A DNA stretch of 64,000 nucleotides from Mycobacterium seoulense (GTDB taxonomy: Bacteria; Actinomycetota; Actinomycetes; Mycobacteriales; Mycobacteriaceae), in contig NZ_AP022582.1 of NCBI RefSeq assembly GCF_010731595.1, forward strand, positions 372,001 to 436,000. The letters are read 5' to 3'. The position numbers were made by a program, and so were the translations under genes. Positions 50,520 to 59,701 of the stretch are shown here, piece by piece. Under the pieces are notes generated by a model. That model was given only the letters and a program-made list of their open reading frames with translations. It was not told where the DNA came from and searched no databases. Each line of letters starts with the position of its first letter. The first letter of the stretch is position 1.

Positions 50520-51229
50520 ATCGTAAGGTGCTGCTGTGGTTGTGCGCGGTCGCGGCACTCGCACTGCTGGTGGCCTACCAGACGGTCGGATCCTCGGCGG
50601 CCAGGCACGCCGCCGAATACGCGGCGCGCGCCGACGTTCCGACGGTGCAGCCGGGCACCGACGTGCTCGCGGGTATCGCGGTGCTGCCGCTGCGGGCCCA
50701 CCGTTATGACTACCGCCGGGCCGCGTTCGGCGACGCGTGGACCGACGACAACGATGCCCCGCTGGGGCACAACGGCTGCGACACCCGCGACGACATCCTC
50801 AACCGCGACCTCGTCGACAAGACGCATGTGTCGACCAAACGGTGTCCCGACGCGGTGGCCACCGGCACCCTGCACGATCCGTACACCAACAAGACCATCG
50901 ACTTCCAGCGCGGCGCCAAGGTCGGCGAGGCGGTGCAGATCGACCACATCGTCCCGCTCGCCTACGCCTGGGACATGGGCGCCTACGCGTGGCCGGCAGA
51001 CGAGCGCCTGCGGTTCGCCAACGATCCGGCCAACCTGCTGGCCGTCGACGGGCAGGCCAATCAGGACAAGGGCGACGCGGCCCCCGCGCAATGGATGCCG
51101 CCGAACGCCGCGTTCGCCTGCCAATACGCGATGCAGTTCATCGCCGTGCTGCGCGGCTATGCGCTGCCGGTGGACCAGCCGTCGACCGGGATATTGCGTC
51201 AGGCGGCCGCCACCTGCCCGGCGGCCTAG
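50516..51229 (+). CDS. Secreted HNH nuclease-like protein (DUF1524-type)
   Basis: A 237-residue protein with one N-terminal hydrophobic segment (VLLWLCAVAALALLVAY), acting as signal or anchor, then an extracytoplasmic domain. The region QIDHIVPLAYAWDMGAYAW followed by RFANDPANLLAVDGQANQDKGD is an HNH/His-Me finger pattern (D-H, N, K/D) of the DUF1524/GmrSD C-terminal type. Four cysteines could form disulfides. It is the homolog of Rv2972c, which is described as possibly exported. GTG at 50516 overlaps recG. Nuclease activity has not been shown to my knowledge. Confidence 0.85.
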   Translation: MNRKVLLWLCAVAALALLVAYQTVGSSAARHAAEYAARADVPTVQPGTDVLAGIAVLPLRAHRYDYRRAAFGDAWTDDNDAPLGHNGCDTRDDILNRDLVDKTHVSTKRCPDAVATGTLHDPYTNKTIDFQRGAKVGEAVQIDHIVPLAYAWDMGAYAWPADERLRFANDPANLLAVDGQANQDKGDAAPAQWMPPNAAFACQYAMQFIAVLRGYALPVDQPSTGILRQAAATCPAA

Positions 51230-51230
51230 C

Positions 51231-52082
51231 TCAGACGCCCTCGAAGGTGTTGGGGTCCGGGCGCAGCCGGGTGCCGTCGTTGAGCCCGTTGATCGCGTCC
51301 ATGTGCTCGGCGGCCAACTCGAAGTCGAACACGTCGAGGTTCCCGGCGATGTGCTCGGGCCTGGCCGACCGGAAGACGACCGCGTTGCCCAGCTGCAGGT
51401 TCCACCGCAGCAGCACCTGGGCGGGCGTCTTGCCGTATTCGCCGGCGACCGAACTCACCGTCGGGTTGTCCATCAGCTTGCCCAACGCCAGCGGCGTGTA
51501 GGCCTGGGTGACGACGTTGTGCTCCGCGTCGACCTTGCGGATCTCGGCCTGGTTGAGCAGCGGGTGCAGCTCGACCTGATTGACCGCAGGGGTGACGAAG
51601 GTGAGGTCGATGATGTCGGTGACATGCACTTCGGTGAAGTTGGAGACACCGATCGAACGGGCCAGCCCGTTGCCGCGGCACTGGATCAGCCCCCCGAAGG
51701 AATTCACATATTCACCGCGGGACGGCACCGGCCAGTGAATCAGGTACAGGTCGATGTAATCGAGGCCCAGCCGCTCCAGGCTCTCTTTGCAGGCCTCCTC
51801 GGATCGCAGGAAACCGTGGTCGGCGGCGGCCAGTTTGGTGGTGACGAACAGTTCGGCGCGGGGGATCCCGGAGGCCGCGATCGCGCGTCCGACGGCCGCT
51901 TCGTTGCCGTAGGCGGAGGCGGTGTCGATCAGCCGGCAGCCCATCTCCAGCGCCGCCGAGACCGCGCGTTCGGTCTCGTCCTCCGATAAATCCGCGACGC
52001 CAAGGCCAAGCACCGGCATCGTGTTTTCGTCATTAAGAGCTATCGAGGGCACGGCAGCGCCCGACTCGCCAGCCAATGTCAT
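51231..52082 (-). CDS. Aldo/keto reductase
   Basis: A 283-residue AKR, homolog of Rv2971. The TIM-barrel motifs are visible: [16 protein letters not shown] (catalytic Asp and Tyr), VTTKL (Lys), YLIHWP (His), GVSNF and NQVELHP, and [19 protein letters not shown] for NADPH. AKRs of this clade reduce aldehydes such as methylglyoxal. It lies convergent to the HNH gene with one base between stops. Confidence 0.94.
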   Translation of the reverse strand: MTLAGESGAAVPSIALNDENTMPVLGLGVADLSEDETERAVSAALEMGCRLIDTASAYGNEAAVGRAIAASGIPRAELFVTTKLAAADHGFLRSEEACKESLERLGLDYIDLYLIHWPVPSRGEYVNSFGGLIQCRGNGLARSIGVSNFTEVHVTDIIDLTFVTPAVNQVELHPLLNQAEIRKVDAEHNVVTQAYTPLALGKLMDNPTVSSVAGEYGKTPAQVLLRWNLQLGNAVVFRSARPEHIAGNLDVFDFELAAEHMDAINGLNDGTRLRPDPNTFEGV

Positions 52083-52475
52083 TCACCTGCCTGTGAAATT
52101 GAAGGTTCGTGGACCGAGCCCGGTGCCGTCATCGAGCGAGGAGATCGACGCCATTGCATCGACGCCATTGCATCGGCGCTGAGTTCGAGGCGATGGGTTC
52201 GAAATGAACACGTCGAAACTGCTCGCAATCCATTAGGCGGTTCGGCTTGGGGATCACGATATTACCGAGCTGGAAAATACCACCTCATCAACACCGGGGC
52301 GGCTGCGGTGATATCCGGCCGTGGTCTGCATTCCACGAATTCGCCACCACGTAGAGTTGGTCACACGGCAGACCGGACCCCGTAGCCGCCTTGCCGGTGA
52401 CCGGCGCGGAGCGCGGCACGAGCCGCACCCCCCGGGCCGCCCGGGGCCGAAAGACGTTCATTCGAGGGAGTGCCC
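52083..52475. other. Gene-free region upstream of lipN
   Basis: A 393-base stretch without a convincing gene and with lower GC than its surroundings around 52190-52300. A 14-base unit TCGACGCCATTGCA is repeated in tandem at 52145-52172. A possible -10 (TAGAGT, 52353-52358) would give lipN a leader of over 100 bases. No other feature is recognised. Confidence 0.6.
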
Positions 52476-53591
52476 ATGACCAAGAGCGTGCCCGCGCCGG
52501 ACCTACACCTCGGACCGAAGCATCCGCCCATGCGGCTGGCCAGTCGCATGCAGGGCGCGGTCTCCACGATCGGCGTCAAGCTCATTCCGTGGATCCCGAC
52601 ACCCGCCAAGCGAGCGCTGTTCGGGGGCCGCTCGGTGACCATCGACGGCAACACCTTGGATCCCACGCTTCAGTTGATGCTCTCCGGTCTGCGCGCCGTC
52701 GGCATCGACGGCCTGGTCGTCGACGACGACCCGGTCGCGTCCCGCGCTCAGATGCGCCAGCTGTCGCTCGAACTTCCCGGCCCGCAGATCCACGTCGACG
52801 TCGAGGACCTGTCGCTGCCCGGACCGGCGGGCGAGATCCCCGCGCGGCACTACCGTCCCGTCAACGGCGCGTCGGCGCCGCTGCTGGTCTTCTACCACGG
52901 CGGCGGATGGTCGATCGGCGACCTGGACTCCTACGACGCGCTCTGCCGGTTGACGTGCCGCGACGCCGGCGTCCACGTGTTGTCGATCGACTACCGGCTG
53001 GCGCCCGAGCACCCGGCGCCGGCCGCGGTCGAGGACGCCTACGCCGCCTTCCGGTGGGCGTACGACCACGCCGAGGAACTCGGGGCCGCGCCCGGTCGGG
53101 TCGCCGTGGGCGGCGACAGCGCGGGCGGCAACCTGGCCGCCGTCGTCTGCCAGCTGGCCCGCGACGAGGGCGCCCCCGCGCCCGCGCTGCAGTGGCTGAT
53201 CTACCCGCGGACCGACTTCACCACCCAGACCCGCTCACTGAGCCTGTTCGCCCGCGGGTTCCTGCTGACCAAGCGCGACATCGATTGGTTCGAGTCGCAA
53301 TACCTGAGGCGTTCGAGCGTCGACCGGGCCGATCCCCGGATATCGCCGCTGCTGGCCGAGTCGCTGGCGGGGCTCGCGCCCGCGCTGATCGCGGTCGCCG
53401 GTTTCGATCCGTTGCGCGACGAAGGCGAGAGCTACGCGGCGGCCCTGCAGGCCGCCGGGACCCCCGTCGATCTGCGGTGCATGGGGTCGCTGACGCACGG
53501 CTTCGCGAATCTGTTCAAGCTCGGCGGCGGCAGCGCCGCCGCGACCACCGAGTTGATTTCGGCTTTGCGTGCCCACCTGAGCCGGGTCTGA
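52476..53591 (+). CDS. lipN: Esterase/lipase LipN (HSL family)
   Basis: A 371-residue alpha/beta hydrolase of the hormone-sensitive lipase family. The oxyanion motif HGGG starts at residue 141, the nucleophile is S215 (GGDSAGGNL), and D311 (GFDPLRDEG) and H341 (LTHGFANL) complete the triad. LipN of M. tuberculosis (Rv2970c, 376 residues) hydrolyses short-chain esters. ATG at 52476 follows GAGGGA by seven bases; a GTG two codons earlier is less likely. There is no signal peptide. Confidence 0.94.
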   Translation: MTKSVPAPDLHLGPKHPPMRLASRMQGAVSTIGVKLIPWIPTPAKRALFGGRSVTIDGNTLDPTLQLMLSGLRAVGIDGLVVDDDPVASRAQMRQLSLELPGPQIHVDVEDLSLPGPAGEIPARHYRPVNGASAPLLVFYHGGGWSIGDLDSYDALCRLTCRDAGVHVLSIDYRLAPEHPAPAAVEDAYAAFRWAYDHAEELGAAPGRVAVGGDSAGGNLAAVVCQLARDEGAPAPALQWLIYPRTDFTTQTRSLSLFARGFLLTKRDIDWFESQYLRRSSVDRADPRISPLLAESLAGLAPALIAVAGFDPLRDEGESYAAALQAAGTPVDLRCMGSLTHGFANLFKLGGGSAAATTELISALRAHLSRV

Positions 53592-53667
53592 CCTGATGCG
53601 CGGTTGGCGCCGGTAACCTAGAGGCGCCTACGAACGACACCCCGAGTACCGAAGGATCACGCAGACT

Positions 53668-54432
53668 GTGGCCGACAAACCCAAACGCCCTCCGCGCTTC
53701 GACTTGAAGGCGACCGACGGTAAATCGGGCCGACTCGTTCAGATCGGCGGGACCGCCGTCGTCGTCATCTTCCTGGTCGCGCTGGTCTCCTACATCGTGG
53801 TCACGCACCACAAGAAGACCGCCGCCATCGGCGCGGGGGACACGGTGCGCGTGACGTCGAGCAAGCTGGTCACCCAGCCCGGGACCACCAACCCCAAGGC
53901 CGTGGTCACGTTCTACGAAGACTTCCTGTGCCCGGCCTGCGGCAACTTCGAGCGCACGTTCGGCCCGACGGTGTCCAGGCTCATCGACGTCGGCGCCATC
54001 GCGGCCGACTACTCCATGGTGTCGATCCTCGACAACTCCAGGAACCAGAACTACTCGTCGCGGGCGGGCGCGGCGGCCCTCTGCGTGGCCGACGAGTCCA
54101 TCGACGCGTTCCGCCGGTTTCACACCGCGCTGTTCACCACCGACCTTCAGCCCAGCGAGCGCGGCAGCAGCTTCCCGGACAACGCGCGGTTGATCGAGCT
54201 CGCCCGGGAGGCCGGCGTGGTGGGCAAGGTGCCCGACTGCATCAACAGCGGCAAGTACGTTTCCAAGGTCACCGCCGAGGCGGCGGCCGCGAAGATCAAC
54301 GCCACGCCGACCATCAAGATCAACGGCGACGATTACGACCCGTCCACGCCCGACGCGCTGGTCGCCAAGATCAAGAGCATCGTGGGCGATGTGCCGGGCA
54401 TCGACGGGGCCGTCAGCCCTCCGGCCACGTGA
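53668..54432 (+). CDS. DsbA-like thiol:disulfide oxidoreductase, membrane-anchored
   Basis: A 254-residue protein with one N-terminal membrane helix (about residues 28-46) and an extracytoplasmic thioredoxin fold. The active site is C88-P-A-C91 (FLCPACGNF), followed by the usual helical insertion and the cis-Pro loop ATPTIKING. It makes disulfides in exported proteins and is reoxidised by the adjacent VKOR. The homolog is Rv2969c, known as an essential DsbA. GTG at 53668; the stop overlaps the VKOR start by four bases. Confidence 0.95.
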   Translation: MADKPKRPPRFDLKATDGKSGRLVQIGGTAVVVIFLVALVSYIVVTHHKKTAAIGAGDTVRVTSSKLVTQPGTTNPKAVVTFYEDFLCPACGNFERTFGPTVSRLIDVGAIAADYSMVSILDNSRNQNYSSRAGAAALCVADESIDAFRRFHTALFTTDLQPSERGSSFPDNARLIELAREAGVVGKVPDCINSGKYVSKVTAEAAAAKINATPTIKINGDDYDPSTPDALVAKIKSIVGDVPGIDGAVSPPAT

Positions 54433-55064
54433 TCACCCCGGCGTCAGCCCAAACCGAAGACCTGACACCGCAATCGCGTCCCGAAGCGCGCGTGCCGGCG
54501 CCCAGCGCGTGGTGGGTGCTGATCGCCGGTGTGATCGGCCTGGTCGCCTCCGCGACGCTGACGGTGGAGAAGATCGACCTGCTGCTCAACCCGGCGTACG
54601 TGCCGTCGTGCAACTTCAACCCGATCCTGTCGTGCGGCTCGGTGATGGTCACGCCGCAGGCGTCGGTGCTGGGATTCCCCAATCCGCTGCTCGGCCTGGG
54701 GGCGTTCACCGTGGTGGTCGTGACCGGGCTGTTGGCGGTGACCAAAGTGGCGTTGCCGCAATGGTATTGGATCGGGTTGACGGTCGGGCTGGTGATCGGG
54801 GCCGTGTTCGTGCACTGGCTGATCTACGAAAGCCTGTACAGCATCGGCGCGTTGTGCCCGTACTGCATGGTGGTCTGGGCGGCCACCATCACCTTGCTGG
54901 TGGTCGCCGCGTCGATCGCGTGCCGCCCGGCGCTGCAGCGCCGGGGACGCGGTGTGGCATGGATGTTGTACCAATGGCGGTGGTCCATCGTCGCGCTGTG
55001 GTTCACCGCGGTGTTTCTGCTGATCATGGCGCGGTTCTGGGACTATTGGTCGACGCTGCTGTAA
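54429..55064 (+). CDS. Vitamin K epoxide reductase-family protein (bacterial VKOR)
   Basis: A 211-residue membrane protein with four or five helices. The loop cysteines C61 and C69 ([12 protein letters not shown]) and the quinone-side CPYC motif (C143, C146) make up the electron path from DsbA to quinone. It performs the role of DsbB in actinobacteria (Rv2968c homolog). GTG at 54429 overlaps the DsbA stop. In M. tuberculosis pca (pyruvate carboxylase) comes next as I recall; here rsmD follows after 10 bases. Confidence 0.95.
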   Translation: MITPASAQTEDLTPQSRPEARVPAPSAWWVLIAGVIGLVASATLTVEKIDLLLNPAYVPSCNFNPILSCGSVMVTPQASVLGFPNPLLGLGAFTVVVVTGLLAVTKVALPQWYWIGLTVGLVIGAVFVHWLIYESLYSIGALCPYCMVVWAATITLLVVAASIACRPALQRRGRGVAWMLYQWRWSIVALWFTAVFLLIMARFWDYWSTLL

Positions 55065-55074
55065 GTGTTGCCAC

Positions 55075-55629
55075 GTGACCCGAATCATCGGCGGGGTGGC
55101 CGGCGGCCGGCGCATCGCCGTCCCGCAACGGGGGACCAGACCGACGACCGATCGGGTGCGTGAGTCGCTCTTCAACATCCTGACCGCGCGGCACGAACTG
55201 AGCGGCGCCGCCGTGCTGGACCTCTACGCCGGTTCGGGCGCACTGGGATTGGAGGCGCTGTCCCGCGGGGCGGCTTCGGCGCTGTTCGTGGAATCGGATC
55301 AGCGCAGCGCGTCGGTCATCGCACGCAATATCGACGCCCTGGGTTTGACCGGTGCGACCGTGCGCCGCGGCGCGGTCGCGACTGTCCTGGCGGCCGGGCC
55401 CGCGAGCACGGTCGACGTCGTCCTGGCCGACCCGCCCTACGACGTCGAGAACGCCGAGGTGGAGGCGGTGCTGACGGCTCTGGTCAGCCACGGTTGGGTG
55501 GACGCCGGAACCGTGGCGGTGGTGGAGCGCGCGGCGACCGGTGCGCCGCTGGCCTGGCCGGCCGGCTGGTCCGTGTGGCCGCCACGCGTGTACGGCGACA
55601 CCCGACTGGAGATGGCCGAACGACGCTGA
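55075..55629 (+). CDS. rsmD: 16S rRNA (guanine966-N2)-methyltransferase RsmD
   Basis: A 184-residue SAM-dependent methyltransferase. [20 protein letters not shown] is the SAM-binding motif I and D119-P-P-Y122 the catalytic motif IV for base amino methylation. [15 protein letters not shown] and [16 protein letters not shown] are specific to RsmD. GTG at 55075. coaD, its usual partner, follows after 24 bases. Confidence 0.95.
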   Translation: MTRIIGGVAGGRRIAVPQRGTRPTTDRVRESLFNILTARHELSGAAVLDLYAGSGALGLEALSRGAASALFVESDQRSASVIARNIDALGLTGATVRRGAVATVLAAGPASTVDVVLADPPYDVENAEVEAVLTALVSHGWVDAGTVAVVERAATGAPLAWPAGWSVWPPRVYGDTRLEMAERR

Positions 55630-55639
55630 GGCGGACGTG

Positions 55640-55645
55640 TAGCGT
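55640..55645 (+). promoter_or_regulatory. -10 hexamer TAGCGT of coaD (leaderless arrangement)
   Basis: TAGCGT ends 8 bases before the coaD ATG, giving coaD a possible start of its own within the operon. Confidence 0.35.
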
Positions 55646-55653
55646 CTTTCGAC

Positions 55654-56136
55654 ATGAGTGGCGCGGTATGCCCCGGGTCGTTTGATCCAGTGACGTTGGG
55701 CCACATCGACGTCTTCGAACGGGCGTCGGCCCAGTTCGACGAGGTGGTGGTGGCGATCCTGACCAACCCCGCCAAGAAGGGCATGTTCGACCTCGACGAG
55801 CGGATCGCGATGATCACCGAGTCGACGACGCATCTGCCCAACCTGCGCGTCGAGGCCGGGCAGGGTCTGGTGGTGGACTTCGTCAGGTCGCAGGGCATGA
55901 CCGCGATCGTGAAGGGCCTGCGCACCGGCACCGACTTCGAATACGAGCTGCAGATGGCCCAGATGAACAAGCACATCGCCGGTGTCGACACGTTTTTCGT
56001 CGCGACGACACCGCGGTATTCGTTCGTGTCGTCGTCCTTGGCCAAGGAGGTCGCGACGTTCGGCGGCGACGTCTCGCAGCTACTGCCCGAACCGGTGAAT
56101 CGCCGCCTGCGCGAGAAGCTCGCCGGCCGCTCGTAA
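55654..56136 (+). CDS. coaD: Phosphopantetheine adenylyltransferase
   Basis: A 160-residue CoaD that transfers AMP to 4'-phosphopantetheine, the penultimate step of coenzyme A synthesis. The nucleotidyltransferase motif TLGH is at residues 14-17 ([17 protein letters not shown]); [18 protein letters not shown] and [13 protein letters not shown] are the other signatures. The length is standard for the family. It is convergent with the copper-type permease gene. Confidence 0.96.
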   Translation: MSGAVCPGSFDPVTLGHIDVFERASAQFDEVVVAILTNPAKKGMFDLDERIAMITESTTHLPNLRVEAGQGLVVDFVRSQGMTAIVKGLRTGTDFEYELQMAQMNKHIAGVDTFFVATTPRYSFVSSSLAKEVATFGGDVSQLLPEPVNRRLREKLAGRS

Positions 56137-56187
56137 AGCGCCGCGCGGCAACGGATGCCAGCTGCCCTCCACCGACAAGAAGCGTCG

Positions 56188-57348
56188 CTAGTGGCACGCG
56201 TGGTCGTGCCCGCCGTCGGGTGAGCCGCCCATCATCCGTGCCATCGGAATTCCACCCGTTGTGACGAATCGGGCGACCAGAATGGCCGTCACGGCAAGGG
56301 AGGCGATATTGAGCCAGGTCGTGTAGTTCCACGAGACCGCCGCTTCCATGACCGTGGCGTTGCGCTCCCTGGGAATGAGATGCGTTGCGCCGAAGATCAA
56401 TTCGACCAGATAGCCCGCGGCGACCATCGCCGCGTAGAAGGTGCCCAACAGCGTCAGCATCATCTTGGTGCCGTAGTACTTGCGATAGATATTCAGGATC
56501 GGCAGGATCAGCAGGTCGGCGTAGATGAACGCGATGACCCCGCCGAAACTGATGCCCCCGTTCCACAGCACCGCCGCCAGCGGCACGTTGCCGATCGAGC
56601 AGACGAAGGACACGATCGCCACGATCGGTCCCACGAGTGGGCCCCATATCGTCGACCAGGCCGGGTGGTCGGCCAAAAAGAAGGACTGCCAGAACTTTTC
56701 GGGCACCCAGGCCGCGATGGCCCCCGCGATCAACAACCCCAGCACGAGGTCACGCAGGATCGCCAACCACTCCATCACGAACACATGGGCGACGGAGGTG
56801 AAGCCCTCCCCGGAGAAGAGCCGACGAGCGAACGAGCCCTGCTTCTTGATGGACATGTCCATGGCGGCATGGCCTTCCATCGACCCGGCGATCCCGCGGT
56901 CGGCCTGTTCCCGGGCGGCATCGATGAGCCGCGAGCGCACGAACAACCGGAACAAGACGGCGAGCACGACGATCATCAGCGGGCCGCCGACGAACTCCGC
57001 GGCGGTGAACTGCCAACCCATCAGCAGGGCCAGAATGATGCCCAGTTCGACCACCAGGTTGGTGGAACCGATCTCGAACGCCATGGCGGCGGTGAAGCTG
57101 GCGCCCTTGCGGAACAGCGACCGGGCCAGCGCCACCGCGGCGTAGGAGCACGACGAGGATGCCGCGCCGAGGCCGGCGGCCAGCGCCAAGGTGCGCGGCC
57201 GGTCGTCGCCCAACAGCGCCACGATGGTCGAGCGTCGCACCACCGCCTGCACCACCGCCGACAGGGCGAACCCCACAATCAGCGCCCAGAGGATTTCCCA
57301 CGTCATGGATCCCGCCACTGTCAAGGCGTGTCCGACCGCTGCTAGCAC
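56188..57348 (-). CDS. DUF318/YraQ-type permease, copper-regulon (Rv2963) homolog
   Basis: A 386-residue membrane protein with about eight to ten helices in two halves, each with a conserved small-residue motif (GLGAASSSCSYAAVALARSLF and FVCSIGNVPLAAVLWNGGISFGG). The C-terminus is His-rich (GGHDHACH). The homolog Rv2963 is a member of the copper-responsive RicR regulon in M. tuberculosis; a RicR/CsoR-type operator lies 45 bases upstream here. Copper efflux or handling is therefore likely. GTG at 57348 follows GGAG; an upstream TTG overlaps the promoter and is rejected. Confidence 0.85.
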   Translation of the reverse strand: MLAAVGHALTVAGSMTWEILWALIVGFALSAVVQAVVRRSTIVALLGDDRPRTLALAAGLGAASSSCSYAAVALARSLFRKGASFTAAMAFEIGSTNLVVELGIILALLMGWQFTAAEFVGGPLMIVVLAVLFRLFVRSRLIDAAREQADRGIAGSMEGHAAMDMSIKKQGSFARRLFSGEGFTSVAHVFVMEWLAILRDLVLGLLIAGAIAAWVPEKFWQSFFLADHPAWSTIWGPLVGPIVAIVSFVCSIGNVPLAAVLWNGGISFGGVIAFIYADLLILPILNIYRKYYGTKMMLTLLGTFYAAMVAAGYLVELIFGATHLIPRERNATVMEAAVSWNYTTWLNIASLAVTAILVARFVTTGGIPMARMMGGSPDGGHDHACH

Positions 57349-57389
57349 GAGCGCTCCGATCCTCCCCGTTTGGTGGGCCCGGAGTCCCA

Positions 57390-57418
57390 AAAATATACCC
57401 CGCTGGGGTATACGTCAA
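57390..57418 (-). promoter_or_regulatory. Permease promoter with RicR/CsoR-type copper operator
   Basis: On the minus strand, TTGACG (57413-57418) and TATTTT (57390-57395) are spaced by 17 bases. The spacer is a perfect palindrome, TATACCCC-GCT-GGGGTATA (57394-57412), containing TACCC-N5-GGGTA, the core I recall for mycobacterial RicR sites. A repressor bound between the two hexamers would be released by Cu(I). RicR itself is not encoded in the window. Confidence 0.8.
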
Positions 57419-57596
57419 CCGGGCTGAGGCGTTCTGGCCAGGGCAGAGAGCCGGCGCGATCCCTAGAATGGCCGCGACAGGGGCAACCGGGTCCCGGTCC
57501 GGTCGAATGTCCGACACACCGGCCTCGCCACCACTGTCACAAGCGCAACACCAGGCACACTGGTAACAACAAGTTTTTTGCAGATGCCAGGAGGAA

Positions 57597-58340
57597 ATGG
57601 CCGTGTACCGAGTCTTTGAAGCGCTCGACGAACTGAGCGCGATCGTTGAAGAAGCGCGCGGCGTTCCCATGACGGCTGGCTGCGTCGTGCCGCGCGGTGA
57701 CGTGCTGGAGCTGATTGACGACATCAAGGATGCGATCCCGGGCGAGCTCGACGACGCCCAGGATGTGCTCGACGCGCGGGACTCGATGCTGCAGGACGCC
57801 AAGTCGCACGCCGACTCGATGGTCTCCTCGGCGACCACCGAGTCCGAGTCGATGCTCAACCACGCCCGCGCCGAGGCCGACCGGCTCTTGTCCGACGCAA
57901 AAGCGCAGGCCGACCGCATGGTCAGCGAGGCGCGCCAGCACAGCGAGCGGATGGTGGGCGAGGCCCGTGAGGAGGCGATGCGCATCGCCACGGCGGCGAA
58001 GCGGGAGTACGAGGCCAGCGTCAACCGCGCCCAGGCCGAGGCCGACCGGCTGCTCGAGAACGGCAACATCTCCTACGAGAAGGCCGTGCAAGAAGGCATC
58101 AAGGAACAGCAGCGTCTGGTGTCGCAGAACAGCGTGGTGGAAGCGGCGAACGCCGAGGCCACGCGTCTGATCGACTCGGCGCATGCCGAGGCCGACCGGC
58201 TGCGCGGTGAATGCGACATCTACGTCGACAACAAGCTCGCCGAGTTCGAGGAGTTCCTCAACGGCACGTTGCGCTCGGTCGGCCGCGGCCGCCACCAGCT
58301 CCGGACGGCGGCCGGCACGCACGACTACGCGGTGCGTTAG
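57597..58340 (+). CDS. sepIVA: Septum-associated DivIVA-like protein SepIVA
   Basis: A 247-residue cytoplasmic coiled-coil protein. The N-terminal MAVYRVFEALDELSAIVEEARGVP is conserved; from about residue 45 to 220 it is a long helix with heptads and a recurring EADRLL / SHADSMV / EADRLRGE pattern. Rv2927c/MSMEG_2416 (SepIVA) localises to the septum and intracellular membrane domain and is needed for division. AGGAGG lies just before ATG at 57597. In M. tuberculosis the large PDIM/PGL lipid locus lies between this gene and Rv2963 as I recall; here only 248 bases do. Confidence 0.92.
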   Translation: MAVYRVFEALDELSAIVEEARGVPMTAGCVVPRGDVLELIDDIKDAIPGELDDAQDVLDARDSMLQDAKSHADSMVSSATTESESMLNHARAEADRLLSDAKAQADRMVSEARQHSERMVGEAREEAMRIATAAKREYEASVNRAQAEADRLLENGNISYEKAVQEGIKEQQRLVSQNSVVEAANAEATRLIDSAHAEADRLRGECDIYVDNKLAEFEEFLNGTLRSVGRGRHQLRTAAGTHDYAVR

Positions 58341-58386
58341 CGCGTCAGCCGGGCGGCCGCGCCCTGGAATTGTGCGGTTCGCGCCG

Positions 58387-58392
58387 TAGGAT
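58387..58392 (+). promoter_or_regulatory. -10 hexamer TAGGAT of the DUF177 gene (leaderless arrangement)
   Basis: TAGGAT ends 7 bases before the ATG at 58400, with no Shine-Dalgarno sequence. Confidence 0.4.
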
Positions 58393-58399
58393 TTCTCCT

Positions 58400-58984
58400 A
58401 TGACGCGGCAGCACAGCACTACCTCGCAGCGCCGTCTTAGCTCCCCGTTGACGGTTGACATCAGCCGGCTCGGGCGTCGCCCCGGGGCGATGGTGACCCT
58501 GCGGAAGACCGTGCCCAGCCCCACGCGCATCGGGCTGGACATGATCGCGATCGAGGCGGGCGCCCCGTTGGAGCTCGACCTGCAGGTCCAGTCGGTCTCC
58601 GAGGGTGTGCTGGTGACGGGGACGGTCGACGCGCCCAGCGTGGGCGAGTGCGCCCGCTGCCTGACCCCCGTCCACGGTCGGGTTCAGGTCCAGTTGACCG
58701 AACTGTTCGCCTACCCCGACAGCACCACCGAGGCGACCACCGAGGAGGACGAGGTCGGTCACATCGTCGACGACACCTTCGACCTCGAGCAGTCGATCGT
58801 CGACGCCGTGGGACTCGAGCTGCCGTTCTCGCCCGTCTGCACGCCCGATTGCCCGGGCCTGTGCCCCGAATGCGGCGTGCCCCTCGCCGCCGAGCCCGGC
58901 CACCACCACGACCGCATCGACCCGCGGTGGGCGAAACTGGCCGGCATGTTTCCCGAGCCCGACGCGCCGCGGGGTGAGCGGTGA
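58400..58984 (+). CDS. YceD/DUF177-family protein
   Basis: A 194-residue DUF177 protein, homolog of Rv2926c. [27 protein letters not shown] and [18 protein letters not shown] belong to the YceD core; the C-terminal [16 protein letters not shown] gives four cysteines as a likely zinc site. YceD proteins are genetically linked to ribosomal L32 and 23S rRNA processing or assembly; here it is followed, with a GTGA overlap, by rnc, which supports a role in rRNA maturation. The start is set by the leaderless -10. Confidence 0.9.
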   Translation: MTRQHSTTSQRRLSSPLTVDISRLGRRPGAMVTLRKTVPSPTRIGLDMIAIEAGAPLELDLQVQSVSEGVLVTGTVDAPSVGECARCLTPVHGRVQVQLTELFAYPDSTTEATTEEDEVGHIVDDTFDLEQSIVDAVGLELPFSPVCTPDCPGLCPECGVPLAAEPGHHHDRIDPRWAKLAGMFPEPDAPRGER

Positions 58985-59694
58985 CGTCCCGGCAGGACCT
59001 GCTCGACGCGCTCGGGGTCGAGCTGCCCGAAGAAGTGCTCACGCTGGCGCTGACGCACCGCAGCTACGCCTACGAGCACGGCGGGCTGCCCACCAATGAG
59101 CGGCTGGAATTCCTCGGCGACGCCGTGCTGGGCCTGACCGTCACCGACGAGCTCTACCACCGGCACCCCGACCGGTCGGAAGGCGACCTCGCCAAGCTGC
59201 GGGCCAGCGTCGTCAACACCCAAGCGCTGGCCGACGTCGCGCGCAAGCTGTCCGCCGACGGCCTGGGCGCGCACCTGTTTCTCGGGCGCGGGGAAGCCAA
59301 CACCGGCGGCGCCGACAAGTCGAGCATCCTGGCCGACGGGATGGAATCGCTGCTGGGCGCCATTTACCTGCAGCACGGGATCGACACGGCCCGCGAGGTG
59401 ATCCTGCGGCTGTTCGGCGCGCTGCTCGACGCCGCGCCGACGCTCGGGGCCGGGCTGGACTGGAAGACCAGCCTGCAGGAGCTGACCGCGGCGCGCGGCA
59501 TGGGCGCGCCGTCCTACGTCGTCACCTCCACCGGTCCGGACCACGACAAGGAGTTCACCGCCGTCGTCGTCGTGATGGACACCGAATACGGCTCCGGTGT
59601 CGGCCGCTCCAAGAAGGAGGCCGAGCAGAAGGCCGCGGCGGCGACGTGGAAGACGCTGGAATCGCGCGATACGGCGGGGAAAACGTCCGTCTAG
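58981..59694 (+). CDS. rnc: Ribonuclease III
   Basis: A 237-residue RNase III that cuts double-stranded RNA, including rRNA precursors. The catalytic signature [11 protein letters not shown] is at residues 40-50; a second metal-ligand region is [17 protein letters not shown]. The C-terminal dsRNA-binding domain has [12 protein letters not shown] and [24 protein letters not shown] at 58981 overlaps the DUF177 stop. Confidence 0.97.
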   Translation: MTSRQDLLDALGVELPEEVLTLALTHRSYAYEHGGLPTNERLEFLGDAVLGLTVTDELYHRHPDRSEGDLAKLRASVVNTQALADVARKLSADGLGAHLFLGRGEANTGGADKSSILADGMESLLGAIYLQHGIDTAREVILRLFGALLDAAPTLGAGLDWKTSLQELTAARGMGAPSYVVTSTGPDHDKEFTAVVVVMDTEYGSGVGRSKKEAEQKAAAATWKTLESRDTAGKTSV

Positions 59695-59701
59695 ATCTAT
59701 G

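Noticed and set aside
57349..57390. A TTG start at 57390 for the copper-type permease
   Set aside because: The codon overlaps the -10 TATTTT of the same gene's promoter; GTG at 57348 has a GGAG and starts the membrane protein properly.
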